Of a stretch of DNA of 64,000 bases, positions 12,617-25,395 are shown piece after piece (positions within the stretch are counted from its first letter, which is position 1; each line of letters begins with the position of its first letter). The position numbers and the translations under genes are program-made. The stretch comes from Galeopsis tetrahit (taxonomy: Eukaryota > Streptophyta > Magnoliopsida > Lamiales > Lamiaceae), in assembly GCA_963675135.1 (NCBI GenBank), contig OY776133.1, positions 36,772,994 to 36,836,993 on the forward strand. Reading direction: 5' to 3'. Below the pieces are notes generated by a model, which saw only the letters and a program-made list of their open reading frames with translations, ran no database searches and had not been told where the DNA came from.

Positions 12617-13571
12617 GAGTGTATAACTGTATAAAAAATTAAAAAAAATAAAAACTTTACTATGCTGATGGTTAATCAGATATCATTAAAAATATTACTC
12701 CTTGAAAATGATGAAAACTTACTGAAAATTTGGAATTCACGTTTATTTATTCCTTCCAACACTAAACACAATTATTTGTAATTAATATGTAATTAAAAGC
12801 ACTATGGCCTATATATAGACGAAGTATTATATATATTTCATTCAATCTATTAATCTAACAGTTCTAGTTGTTAATACTTATTTAAATTATATAGTCTTTT
12901 AACTTAGTAGTCAGTGTTGTTGTAGGAGTAAAAATGTTATTTCCTGGATGCTACTTAAACATTTTCATTTTGAGAGAATATTATTATGGTGAAATAGCAG
13001 CAAACACGCAGTAGTTAATAGCTTTTGAAACTTATAATGACATTTATGACGTCTCAAGTTATATGAACTAATAACAAAGAAAAATTATAATGACATTTAG
13101 AGGGTACAATTATTTGTGACTAATCTTTTGCTTTAGTTGATGAAACAGTGAAACAAATTATACCCTGGATTTAGTTGACCCAACACATCAATAAGAAGAT
13201 ACATCTTAGCACACATCAATCCTGAACATATATATGAATTCCTCCATTCAAATGGAGCCTAAATGAATTTATTGAGATAGAACATGGTAAGAGGATTATC
13301 ACCGATATAAACCAACAAAATAGAAGCAAAGTCATTTTAGTTGTCTACAATCTGAAATTTTGTGTTTAACATCTTAAGAATAAAAGTAAGCTTATATACA
13401 TTTTTCTAAGTATTCAAAGAAATGTAGTTCTTTTATTGTTGTTTCACGAAATGTGCTAATCACATATTATTATTTAACAAATATACTGGGTAGTTCTATT
13501 AATTGCAAGAAATCTTATTAATTTTAAATGACATCAGTAAATTCAATATTATTCAACTTCTGTACAGTATC

Positions 13572-13694
13572 GAAAACTACCTACTCCATATTAATTACTA
13601 ATTGGCTTGGCGACAGCAAAACAAATTCCCCAATTTGTTAGATACTCCATATTAACTTAAGTTTGAAGCACAACAAAAATTTAAGTTAAACTGA
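13572..13694. repeat. 123-bp direct repeat, partner at 14149-14271
   Basis: The copies start GAAAACTACCTACTCC and end TTAAGTTAAACTGA, nearly identical, 577 bp apart. They indicate a local duplication inside the CACTA centre. Confidence 0.85.
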
Positions 13695-16600
13695 TATGTA
13701 ATCCGCCTTTTGGTTCTGATACATAAGCAATTCATGCCCATTGAGTTAATATAAATTATCTTTGCAGCTGTGAGCATTGCTATAAGGAGGTTTTTAGACT
13801 GTAGTTTCAGGATAAAACACATTTTTTCTATATGCAAATAGAGAGGATGTATGATTTAACTGGAGATAATAAGGTAGAAATAATCTTTATATAGGTTGTA
13901 TATGAGTTGAGTGATTTGAATAGAAGAATGGATTTTACATCGCTGAAATCACTCAAATTTTTATTTGAATATTTCAAATTCATACCAATCCAAATAGCAT
14001 TGGTGGATAAGCTATTATGATTTTAAATCCATCCTTTGATCTGAACTCAACCTTATTAGATGGACTTTACTTAATTGATAGCAAGAGGAGATAAAAAAAC
14101 TGTTAGCTTGAAACTAGTAGAAGAAGAGGTGTTTCTGATTTTGAGCTTGAAAACTACCTACTCCATATTAATTACTAATTGGCTTGGAGACAACAAAACA
14201 AATTCCCCAATTTGTTAGATACTCCATATTAACTTAAGTTTGAAGCACAACAAAAATTTAAGTTAAACTGAATCTCTCAAGCATCAATATGAAATCAATT
14301 GCATAAATCTGCATAAATTATGTCCACATTGGAGAGATGTAAAATTGAAAGAGCAAAGACCAAGTGAATATTGAAGTTGTTTCATTTCAAAAGAGGCATC
14401 AAAGAGAGCTATTTCTACATCCTTAACAGTGAGTATGATCATTAATGCCCAAATCCTCAAATTGAAAATCCAAGCAACTAAAAGAAAATGACAAATAACT
14501 AAAGTGTCTCACTGTATATGCCTCTATAAGTCAAATACTCATCTACCCAATTAATAAATTCCATCAGGGAGTAAGAACAAATGACTCAAATTGAATGTAA
14601 TATCATGTTATACAATCAACTCTATGCTTATAAATAACATGAATACTTCTAGCAGCATATAAATGTATAGCAAACCTAATTCATTAACAGGGACATCTTA
14701 GATTTTCAACCCACTACCAGCCAACAAAAATAAACACACAACAAGCAAGCATAAAGGCCATATGCCAGACAGAAAGAGGGGGAAAGCCGAAAACCTTAAA
14801 AAGCTGCAGAGTTTGTCACTGAAGGACCACAAGCAGCCAGCAGGAGGACACACACGGACAAACTGAAGAGAGGCAGCCCACCGAGCACAGCAAAAACGGA
14901 GAAACCTGCAAAAAAGACAGGTTCAAATATAAAACAGCACAACAAAGAGCAAAAACACAGGAAAAAGAAAAACTCCAACAAGACAGCAGAAACACACACA
15001 CAAAAAAAAACCCGCACAATTATACAAAGAGAAATAGCAAGAAAAATTACACAAAGGGAGCACAGACACAGGGCAAAACCAAACAACACAAAGGAACCAA
15101 CAACATAAAAAAAAACACAAAGAAAAGGCCAACAAATCAGCAACAAAACATGTGTTTCAATTTCCTGTTCGATATTTGAATTTTTTTATCAGGGAAAGTA
15201 ATTTATTGCCAACAACAAAAGCACCATAAGTACTCATTCCATACAATATAGAAGCATCCAAAAACAAAAGGCAACAAGGAGCAGAAAAAGGAAACTCCCC
15301 TCAACCTGCCTAATACATTACTAATTGGCCTCAACCACCCAATATAACAAATCATGATGATGGTAAAAGATGGTGACAGATTATGAATAATTCAGTAATC
15401 AAGTCACAATATGACTTTCATGACACCACGCATAAATTCCATTATCAAAGTCACAACAAATATAACATGAATCTTCCAGAAAATAACAATTACGTATCTA
15501 AAATAGCATTCTCAATAGTAAGTAATTATTCAATAGGTGTGTGATAGCATAATTAGAGAAGAATAAGAAAAACCCTTACACAGCTCTATGAAACCCAAAA
15601 ACGATCCTTCAAGAACAGCGTCAATTCATCAGCACAAGGCACGCAATGTTTGGAATATATAAGACTAGGGATTTAAGAATAAGCATCAGATTTAAGGATG
15701 AGTGTTTTTACCGCAGGATTTGGGATTTGAGATTTGGTATCAGCGATTTTGCAGCAGGATTTGGGATTTGGGTATCTTTTCTCAAATCCTTTTTCCTGCG
15801 TTTTTTTTAATTAGGGGCACCCGCCAATTTATTTTATGATAAGTAATCCTTATTTTCAAGGAAGATTCAGATTATATTTATTGATATTCAAATTATTTTA
15901 AATATTTTTTATTCTTTAATTACATATACTTTCATATTTTATGATATTTAAATTATTTATGTATATTTAAAATATAAAAGTATATGTAATCTTGTTTGAG
16001 AATATTTTGTATTTTTAAGAACATTCCTCATATAAAGTTATTATACTTATAATAAAATTAATATTGTGTAATAATGTTAATAAGAATAGAGTAATATTTA
16101 AATTTAAGTATTAATTTATGAAATCGGACATTAGAGAAGTGATTATTTAGCACATTAATCACTTAGTAATATACACCCAAACAAAAGTTTAATATGAACT
16201 CTGAATATATAGTAAGCATTTTTTTTTTTGAAGTCCGTATAATTGTTTGATCACAACTGTTGTTTTATTATCCTGCAATGAGAGTTTTCATTTGAGAACA
16301 TGTGTGTGTAGACGTGGCTTCCGGTGTCCTAAAATTTTCATACAATTTGACAGGTGGTCATGAAAGCTATCATATATAATTAGATACATTTTTCTCGTTT
16401 CTTTGATTTTGGTCATGAAAAGTTTGTGTATTGAAATTGTTTATTGACTTCGAGTTCTGATTAATGTTAAACTTGTATGCATCTAAAACTGATTTGGAGA
16501 AGACCATGACAAGTTATACCCTGTCTACAAGGTAGATATCAAGGATTTTCACATCCAATTGCCTCCTACAATATTAATGTTAGAAAAATGCTTAAATACG

Positions 16601-18195
16601 AAATCATGATTCGACAAGAGCAAGAAATTATAAAAACGTCCCTGCACAAATCAAAAGTTGCAAAAATAACACAAAAAAAGGTCACGCGCGAAGCAATGTG
16701 TCTTGTTTAGAACATCTCGATTGCACTTGAAAAAGTATGATAGATCACTCAATCGATTTCTAGTCCCAGAAAGTCCAAAAATTAGCCTACAGTTATTTGG
16801 GTGCTCTCGCTTCTCAAACAATTGCAGTACTACTCGTGTCACATCAATATTTAGATTGTTAGCTCATGAATAAACTTGTGTATATTAAAAACCTGATGGA
16901 CACGCGTGTATTACACGAAGTGTTAGCAAATATCATTACATATTAATATATTAAAATAATTGAAACCTACAAATTCATATTTTGTATTACTTTTGAAAAA
17001 CTTCATATTGTTTTTTAGTCAAATTTTTTTATAGCACCAAATAAATACATAATATAGTGCTGGTAGAATAAATCTAAAAAAAAAAACTTACCATATAATA
17101 CTAAACTTACTATTTTGTCCATATAATAGAAGATAAAAAATAAATTATAATATAAAATTAAAATAGTTAAATTTGATCGACAGAAGATTAACAATAAAAT
17201 ATTATAGGAATTTAAAATAGTTAGAATTGAAGGTAAGCATTTAAAATAATTATATTTAAAACATAAATAAAATAAATACTACTGTACTACTAAAGTATTA
17301 AAAAAAGATAAGGATTAAAATTTAAAAGTCCAACCCAGCTACCTCCCCTTATTTCTTGCGCTAATTCAAAGAAATTCTTGCGCTAATTCAAAGAAAATCA
17401 AATTCGATTCAGCAACAATCTTTTCCCTCTTTTCTTTTTTCATCGATCAATCTTCCCTCTCTTTTATAATCACTCAAAATGAAAGTTAAATTGAATTGGA
17501 GAGCACAAGATTATGAGAGCCACTTTTTTCATTTTAGCGGGGTCTGTGCTTTAAAATATTTCACAGATTTTCTGTTAGGAAATCCCAGAAAAATAGGTTC
17601 TAATAAAGGTTTTAAGTGATCTCCATCGAAATCTCAAATATCCCGTCTTCTCTTGTCAAACCAATTCTTCCTATCGTCTCTCTCGACATCAAATACACGG
17701 TGAGTTTTTATTCCAAATGTCATCAAATACAAGAAGGTGATGCATCACGACGAGAGAGGGGGTTGTTCCCGAATGTTACAAGTATTCTGGAATGGGAGTG
17801 AATCCTTGTGGTGGGTTTGTTGCAACGGCAGCGGAGGCGGTTCACACATGAGAGAGAGCCCTTTTGATGAGAACTATTTAGCTTCCTCTGATTTTTTTTT
17901 TTTTTTTGAACAAATTAATTTCCCTTATTATTAAAATTCAGTTTCTTATCAATCCCAGAATGAGCAGCTAACAATCTGTGTTTCCCACTATTCTCATTTT
18001 AGAAACAGTTTTTGTTATCCTATTCCTCTTATGGTGAAAATCGAAAGTTTTAGGGGGATTTGGGTTCTTACAGAAAATTGCAATAGCCCCAGGAGAAAAT
18101 CAAAACATGGTGATTTATATTTTAAGGCGTTTTTTTGTTTCAAATAACCCCTACTTTCCTACTCCACTTATTTCTGAAACAACCCCTGTTCCTCT

Positions 18196-18355
18196 TAGGG
18201 TGAAAATCGAAAGTTAAGGTTTTATTTTTTTTCTTCATAGGGTGAAAATCGAAAGTTAAGGTTTTATTTTTTTTCTTCATAGGGTGAAAATCGAAAGTTA
18301 AGGTTTTTTTTTCTTCTTAGGGTGAAAATCGATAGTTAAGGTTTTTTTTTTCTTT
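18196..18355 (+). repeat. Four ~42-bp tandem repeats upstream of TNPA gene
   Basis: Units contain TAGGGTGAAAATCGAAAGTT followed by AAGGTTTT and a T-run. The last unit has GATAGTT. A related single unit lies near 18032. They are 0.6-0.8 kb upstream of the TNPA start codon, in the presumed leader or promoter. Confidence 0.85.
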
Positions 18356-18996
18356 AAATTGCAACAACACCTTATTTATGGTTTTAGTAGTTTTAATTAA
18401 TGATTGTTGTATATATATGTGAAATTTAGGGATTTAATTTTATTTGCTCTTTCTTTAATTGAGTTTTGGAAAAAAAAAATTGTTGGAAGTTTGATTTTAT
18501 GTGGTATCTTAATTGGTGTTATCGTAATTCAAGTTTCATGTACTCCTTTTTGTTTCTTAATTGGTGTTGCTTTTACGTTGTTTATGGATGAGCTTTAAAG
18601 TTTTATAACATTAATTGTCTAATTGGAAGTTTGATTTTATGTGGTATCTTTTCATGACATGCTTGAAGTGTATGCTAATTATGATTACCTACCAAGTAAA
18701 CAGTGTGATTTGTGGATTTCACTGGTTTCGTGTTCTCTCTATACAGTAAAAAGTGTATGTCAATTATGATTACTTACAAAGTAGTATTAATTTGTTGTAA
18801 AAATATGGACATCCTCACCCTCTCGGAGAAAATTTTGTTTCTAGGGTATTTAGTTTCTTAGTATAAGACTTTAGAATGAAAGGTTATTCCACCAAGTATT
18901 TTTTTAATGTGACTATTTTCATCGATGTCATGACTAAATGACAACCTTTGAACATGCATATTTTTTAATGTGACTATTTTCATTGATGTCTAGGCA

Positions 18997-20685
18997 ATGG
19001 CTCCTGGAGGTATGAAAAGAAAACGAAATTTTATTCCAAGGGAATGTATTAGAGAAATATTATACAAGAACACTGGGTCATTCAATGTGGAGAAGAATAC
19101 TCAAGAAACAAATAAAATGGCAACAACAGAAACATATCATCCTTCAAGTGAAGGAAATCAACATCATAATTTTGAGAGTGGTGTTTTTGCGCCAAATTTA
19201 GCAACCGAAAGTGTTGAATTACCGAGGCATGGCACCTCTGAAATTCCGTCAACCGAAGATGAGGCTGCCACAATAGGTAAATTTATCATTTTAATTATTG
19301 TTACGTTTACTTGACTATCTAAATAGTATAAATATGTTTAATGTCCATATGTAGTTGTTGGGTCTAAGAAAAAATGTCGAGGTCAAACACTTGGCAAGGG
19401 AATACTGAAGTATTTTGCAAATACTGGACATAAAATGAAGATTAATGTAGATCCTACGGTTGGAAGACCTCTAAACGGAGACGAGTCTGCAAAGCTTGCA
19501 TCTCAAATTGGGATAGTGACTCGAGATGTTCTTCCAGTTCCAAAAAAGTGGAAAGAAATGGATACAAAAGATGGGTTGGAGCCAGGATTCGATCATTTGA
19601 AGGTATGTGAACAAAATTGATCTCATTTATTTTCACATTTTATAATTAATCTAAAGTGTTTACATTAAATGTAGATCCACATGGATGTCAATATTGATGA
19701 GCCTGGTGTGAGACAAGCCTTGGTTGATAGGTTGAAAATTAGCAGTCGAAACCAACGTCACAAGTTGCATAAGCACTTTGTTAAATATGCAACTTTGGAT
19801 GAAGCAAAAAATAACAAACCCGTTTTATGTCGTACCCAAGAACAATGGGAAGAGCTTTGTGATCTTTTTTCATCAGATAACTACAAGGTAATAAATTGTA
19901 TTGTTTTTTCTAGCATGTGTGTCAGGTGAATAAAGAAAATAGGAGCAAGTTGAAATGCAAACATGTTTCGGGAAGAAAGGCTTTTGTAGTTAAGCACCAT
20001 GAAATTGTGAGTAATTTATTTCTCATGCTTAGTAATGTTTAATTGTTGGTTAATGGTTGGATTTTATTTAATTAATTGACTTTAAACTATATTTAGTTTT
20101 TTTGGGATAGTTATGGTGTTATTGATTTTACAATCAATCCATTTGAGCTAGCTAACTGTGTTGATTTTTTGCAGTCTAAACATGAGTTAAATGGTGAAGA
20201 GTGTGATAGGATTGAATTGTATGTCCGTACACATTCTTCAGAAAAAGATGGTTGGAAATCCGACGAGGCTAAAGAAAATTGGGTAAGTCATGTAGGCATG
20301 TACAAATGAGATTTCATTTTATTACTAATATTGATGCTAATTAATTTTTTTGTCATAATTAATGACCACATAGGAGAAAATGGTAAAGAAACGAGAAGAA
20401 TATGCTGAGCAAGGAATTGATAAAAGTTCAGCTGAAATTGTTCTTGAGGTCCTAGGCCATGGGACTGGTTATATTAAAGGGTTTGGTTATGGTCCAAAGC
20501 CTCCGAGTAGACGTAGTGTTTCAGATGATGTTTCTAACCAATTGGAAAGGGAGTTACTTGAGACAAAAGAAAAGTTGGAAGCATCTGAAACTCGCGTGGG
20601 TGCACTTCAGGAAGAAGTCAGTGATATAAAAGGCACCATGAACAAACTTATGAATTTCTTGACCGAGAGGGGGATAAATCTTTGA
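18997..20685 (+). CDS. TNPA-like CACTA regulatory protein (Transposase_24 family), six exons
   Basis: Exons are 18997-19276, 19355-19602, 19675-19887, 19926-20006, 20175-20282 and 20374-20685, every intron GT-AG, total 1242 nt (413 residues) without interruption. Exon 2 has the GQTLGKGILKYFANTG segment, exon 3 has TQEQWEELCDLF, exon 4 SGRKAFVVKHHEI and exon 5 ELYVRTH, the usual order of plant Ptta/En/Spm Transposase_24 proteins. The C-terminus is a predicted coiled coil (ELLETKEKLEASETRVGALQ). Such proteins bind subterminal repeats and assist TNPD in excision. The start codon follows an intron-like acceptor at 18991-18995, so a 5' leader intron is possible. Confidence 0.88.
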
Positions 20686-21027
20686 GATTTAGGAGAACCT
20701 TCCTTATATTTATTTTTATATTTGTTGCTTTGACGTTTGAAACAATTAAGTTCATTTTATTTTTTATCTTATTATACAATTTAAATTTATTTACGATCTT
20801 TAATTTAGTGTTCAGTGTAAATATTTATTTATTATAATTTATTAATTAAATTAGTTCATTGCAATAATATTTTTAGTCTATTATAAATATATTTAATTAA
20901 TGCATATATACAATTCAACCAAAATCTCAATAAAAAAGAATTTATTAGTCACAGTAAAAATGTAATTAATGACAAAATAATTGTCACCATATACTAATTA
21001 TTAATTAATGACGATAGATGTTGTCAC

Positions 21028-21065
<38 letters not shown>

Positions 21066-22009
21066 GACGATTGCTATTTTATCACTAAAATATTACTATT
21101 TAATGACAAATTGTGTTGTCATTATATATATGCACATATGATGACAATAAAAAATTTGTAACAATAACATGATTCTTTTGTGATGAAATATTTAAATGAA
21201 GACGAAATATATGTTGTCATTATACGTAGAAATTTAGTGACAATTATAATATTCGTCACTAAATAATATTTCTTATGACAAAAATATTCCGTCACCATTT
21301 CTACGCTATTTAGTGATCAAAAATATTTTGTCGCTGAATATTACCCTTTCGTGACGCATTAGGTCGTCATTATAAATACATATATATAACAACAATTAAA
21401 ATTTTGTCACTAAAGTGTTATTCTTTGGTGACGAACTATATAAAAGGTGACGAAATTATTCATTTAATTGTGACGAAAATGTTGTCACTAAAATTTGACA
21501 AATGCGGTAGAAAATGGAAAAAATCGTCACTTAAAATTATTATTTTAGTGACAATAAATCAAATCGTCATGTAAAGTTGAAGTATTTGGTGACGAACTAT
21601 ATAAATTACGACGAAATAATTAATCTATTTGTGATGGAAATTTCGTCATTACAATTTTAAAAGGTTGATATTAAATGGATAATCGTCGCTAAAAATTAAT
21701 ATTTTAGTGACAATAAATAAAAACGTCATTTAAAGTCGAACTTTTAGTGACGAAATATCATATTCAGCGACAAAATTTAGTGTCAAATGTGACGCATTAT
21801 TCGTCACCATAGATGGAATAATATAGCGACGATGAACTTTAGCGTCGCCAAAAGATGATTGTTGATGACGAATTCAAATAAAGTCACATTTACCTAATGT
21901 GACGCACCTACGGCGACCTTCTTTGCGACGGAGAAAAATCGTCGTCAAACTCATTTTGTGACGAAAATTGATGCTTTTATGACGAATTGTTGTCGTCGCG
22001 ATTTCTCAT
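20686..22009. repeat. Right subterminal repeat array of the CACTA element
   Basis: After an AT-rich 3' flank of TNPA (20686-20930), dozens of GTGACGAA/TTCGTCAC motifs in both orientations run to the right end. A (TA)n run is at about 21034-21062. The density of motifs mirrors the left array, but a regular long period is less clear. Confidence 0.85.
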
Positions 22010-22025
22010 ATTTCCTGTAGTGCTC

Positions 22026-22777
22026 ATAGAAGTTTTCATTACTTTTGAACTTTTAAAACCAAACCTTTTAACCAAGTTCTTAGCATACTTACCTTGAGAG
22101 AAGAATATACCATCCTTACATTGCTTGATTTGTAGACCTAAAAAGTAATTCAAGTCTCCAACCATACTCATCTCAAATGTTGCAGTCATTGCTTTAACAA
22201 ATTGGTTAACATTTTATCACAAGTTAAACCAAACACAATGTCATCAACATATATTTGAGCAATAAGTAAATCTTCTCCAGTGTGCTTAATGAACAAAGTT
22301 ATATCAATTTCTCCTCTAACAAAACAATCAGGGTATTGTGGATCTTCAAATCCTTTAAGTTGTTCAACATATGCTTCTTCAATCAAAATGCCATTTAGAA
22401 ATGCAGTTTATACATCCATTTGAAGAAGTTTAATGCCAATAAAACATGCAATTGCTAGCAATAATCAAATAGATTCTATCCTAGCAACATGTGCAAAAGT
22501 TTCATCAAAATCAATAACCTCAACTTGGGTGTAACCTTGTGCAACTAATCTAGTCTCAATCCTAAAAAAAAGTGTTATCAAACTCATCAGTTTTATTCTT
22601 ATAAATCAACTTTGTTCCAATGACATTAGTATGACTAGGTCTTGAAACAAGTGTCCATACTTCAAATCTTTCAAACTGACCAAGTTCTTCATGAATATCA
22701 TTAATCCAATTTTCATCAGTTAATGCCTCATTCACATTTTTAGGTTCAATTTCAGAATAATAACACCCTGCATTCAC
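22026..22777 (-). pseudogene. Copia reverse transcriptase, N-terminal and central part
   Basis: Minus-strand pieces show the RT start (WINDIHEELGQFERFEVWTL near 22650), a palm fragment with QIYVDDIVFG near 22225-22270, and MVGDLNYFLGLQIKQ near 22130-22165. The catalytic YVDD motif is present, but the frame is broken by stops between the pieces. The frame runs up to the CACTA insertion at 22025 and resumes at 5747. Confidence 0.85.
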
Positions 22778-22783
22778 AACATT

Positions 22784-24290
22784 TCAAATAGAAGACATGC
22801 ATATTGTTCTTACCACATCTACCTTATTTGATCTTATTCTTCCTCTTGTTTGCACTCCAACTGTAGCATCATCTATGATCTGGTCAGAAGGATGACTTTT
22901 ACCCATTCTTGAAGAAGGATTCGTTTTGGGAACATACTGATCATTCTGTGAAATTACAACTGACTGTTCTGTAGATGTTGCTCCAGATGTGTTAACATTC
23001 GGTGCAACATTTTCAAACTTCAGTGTATTCTCAGAATTGTCAGTGACTTGTGATACATCTTCTTCATCTTTGTCATCTGTAAGACCTTTATCATCATCAA
23101 ACACAACATTAACAGATTCTTGAACAGTGTTAGTCCTAAGGTTATAAACTCTATAAGCTTTACTATTTCTAGAATAGCCTAAAAAGAAACCTTACACTTT
23201 TAGAATCAAACTTATGAAGTTGATCCATATCATTCAGAATTTAACACATACAACCAGATATATGAAAATGCTTCACATTTGGTTTTCTAATGTTCAAAAT
23301 CTCATAAGGTGTTTGAATAGAACCAGATCGAATATAAACTATATCAATAATATGACATGATGTATTCAATGCTACATCCCAAAATCTCTTAGCAAGACTT
23401 TTAGAAGTAAGCATGACTCTTATCATTTCTTGTAGAGTTATATTCTTTCTTTCAGCAAAGACATTCCGTTGTGGAGTTTTAGGAGATGAATATTCTTACA
23501 AGATACCTTTCTAATCATAAAAATCATTAAACATGCTGTTTTCAAATTCCATATCATGCATGATCAGTTCTAATACGGCTAACTTTCAAGTTAAACACAG
23601 TTTTGAACCTTTTGTAAAGAATTTTAAATGCAGCAAATTAATGTTTCAAATATATCTCTTAAAAACTCAATCTAGGTAAATCTAGAAAAATCATCTACCA
23701 CAACAAATGAATATATTTTGCCTTCAATGCTTTCAGTTTTCATAGGACCAATAAAATCCATGTGCAAAACAATTCGAAACATTGATGTGTAGAACAATGT
23801 GACAGCATTTTATGTAACACTCTTACCTGCTTACCTTTCTGGCATGGTCCTCATACAGTAGTACTCTGAAACTTCTGTTTTGGTAATCCTTTTCACTGCA
23901 TCGACTTTAATTAGTCTCTTCACTGATCTATAATGTGCATGTCCCAATTTTTTGATGCAATAAGATATTTTCATCATTCTTTGACAAATTACACACATTT
24001 GTTCCAATAAGATAACAATTATCTATTGCCCTAGACAATTTTCATCTTTATTAAGAACATACACATGATTCTTTGTCAAAATTTACATGCAAATTATCAT
24101 CACAAAGTTGACTAATACTAATCAAATGAGCAAGCAAGCCATCAACATGCAAAACATATTTAAGCTTAGGAAAACTTTCAACATTCAAAGTTCCTTTTCC
24201 TATAATTTGTCCTTTCAAACAGCCACCATATGTAACATTACCATCATTCAAGGTCACATAATCAGATAAGTAGTCAATTTGTACTGTCAT
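22784..24290 (-). pseudogene. Copia GAG-pre-integrase and integrase region
   Basis: At 24051-24290 a GAG-pre-integrase-like piece reads VLHVDGLLAHLISISQLCDD. Pieces at 23241-23426 (KSLAKRFWDVALNTSCHIID) and beyond are the C-terminal integrase, and 22784-23104 is the acidic linker between integrase and RT. Many stops and frameshifts separate them, so no integrase can be made. Confidence 0.8.
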
Positions 24291-24359
24291 ATGTCTAGAA
24301 AAATATCATTGACCAAGTAAACATGCTTTCAAGGAAGTGTGAACAGCATTACAAGTAAC

Positions 24360-25290
24360 ATCAGATTTTCATGCAGATTTCAGAAAATGTTTCATATGAT
24401 GTGATATCTTTTTAGGTAACATTTTCTCATATCTCAGATCATCAAACATTTGCATGCAGTAAGGACAAATATGATCAATTTTCGAAAAATAATGACATAC
24501 AAACTTCTTTTCAATATTTTTGACTTTGTGAGAATCTGTTTGTGCAGATGTTAGAACATATGTTTTAACATTTGTCTTCACAAACTTCACAGTATATTCA
24601 AAATTCTTAGAAAATAGAAGCAGTTTCACCATCATAACGTATACCACAATTATCAGATTTACCAATAGCTATAACATAGATCAGAAGAACTCATTCTCTT
24701 TGTTCAAAGAATTAAGAGTGAGTTTCTGAGAGTTACAATCATCCAACAACTTTTGGTACTTATGATCATCAATCCTTATGCCTGCATCATCAACAAACCC
24801 ATTAAAACAATTCAAATCTGGGTGACTCTGTTTTGATGTTACCATAAATGTTATGACATTAGGTGCAACATCAGAATCTGTATCATCCAGATCATCATCT
24901 GAGGAATCATCATAATCAATCTTGGTATGAAAAGTAAATTCAACATCTTTTGATTCATCAAATTCATCATCTGATTCATCATTTAAGATAGTACTAAAAT
25001 TCAGTTTTTGCATAAGTCTAGTATTGGCACATTAATTTTCATAAAGACCATATTAAGAACATGCATTGAACTGATTTTCTGCATTAAAGATCATACTTTA
25101 GTTTACCTTCACTTTTTGATAACCTTGGTTGAAATTGACTTTTCCTTCTTTCTGATGAGAGAGTTGATGTGTTGATTTGGATCTTTGGTACATCATAACC
25201 TGTAAGTACAGTCCTCCAAGCACGTTCATCAATCGACTTGATATACATGCACAACTTAGGCTTAAAATATGGATAATATGTTCGGGTGCC
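24360..25290 (-). pseudogene. Copia gag remnant
   Basis: Near 25100-25270 the minus strand encodes MYIKSIDERAWRTVLTGYD, the usual N-terminal SIRE gag segment. At 24681-25013 an acidic linker follows, and at 24369-24665 a zinc-knuckle-like CHYF...CPYC piece. The gag is much shorter than a full SIRE gag, so part appears deleted, and it is split by stops. Confidence 0.7.
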
Positions 25291-25376
25291 TAAGTGTAGT
25301 GGATATGTGATGTGTTTCCATTGCTAACATAAACTAAAACACACTTTAAGCAAGGATCTAACCTAGTGTCGTCAGG

Positions 25377-25393
25377 TATAAGCTCTGATACCA
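25377..25393 (-). other. Copia primer binding site (initiator Met-tRNA type)
   Basis: The minus strand reads TGGTATCAGAGCTTATA two bases downstream of the 5' LTR, the standard plant Copia PBS. Confidence 0.9.
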
Positions 25394-25395
25394 AC

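Larger units (their letters stand above)
11224..18996. other. Central non-coding region of the CACTA element
   Basis: This 7.8-kb stretch between the two divergent transposase genes should hold both promoters. It contains a nested MITE (11506-12616), several duplicated blocks listed separately, an A-rich stretch at 14700-15150, very AT-rich DNA at 15830-17330, and the probable 5' leader of the TNPA gene from about 17340. I see no supported coding gene; the hydrophobic frame at 14796-15146 is low-complexity. Confidence 0.6.
5751..22022. mobile_element. CACTA (En/Spm) DNA transposon, apparently autonomous, 16.3 kb
   Basis: The element starts CACTACAGGAAAT at 5751 and ends with the exact inverse complement at 22010-22022. 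It is flanked by CTC at 5748-5750 and 22023-22025, the 3-bp target duplication typical of CACTA elements. Removing it rejoins the Copia reverse transcriptase frame. It carries a TNPD-type gene (minus, 7494-11223), a TNPA-type gene (plus, 18997-20685) and subterminal repeat arrays of TGACGA/TCGTCA units. The two genes are transcribed outward from a 7.8-kb central region. It inserted after the Copia did, so it is the youngest large event here. Confidence 0.96.

Noticed and set aside
14796..15146. 116-codon very hydrophobic frame on the minus strand
   Set aside because: The opposite strand is a simple A/C-rich stretch, so a Phe/Cys/Leu-rich translation arises by composition; overlapping frames in other phases are equally open.
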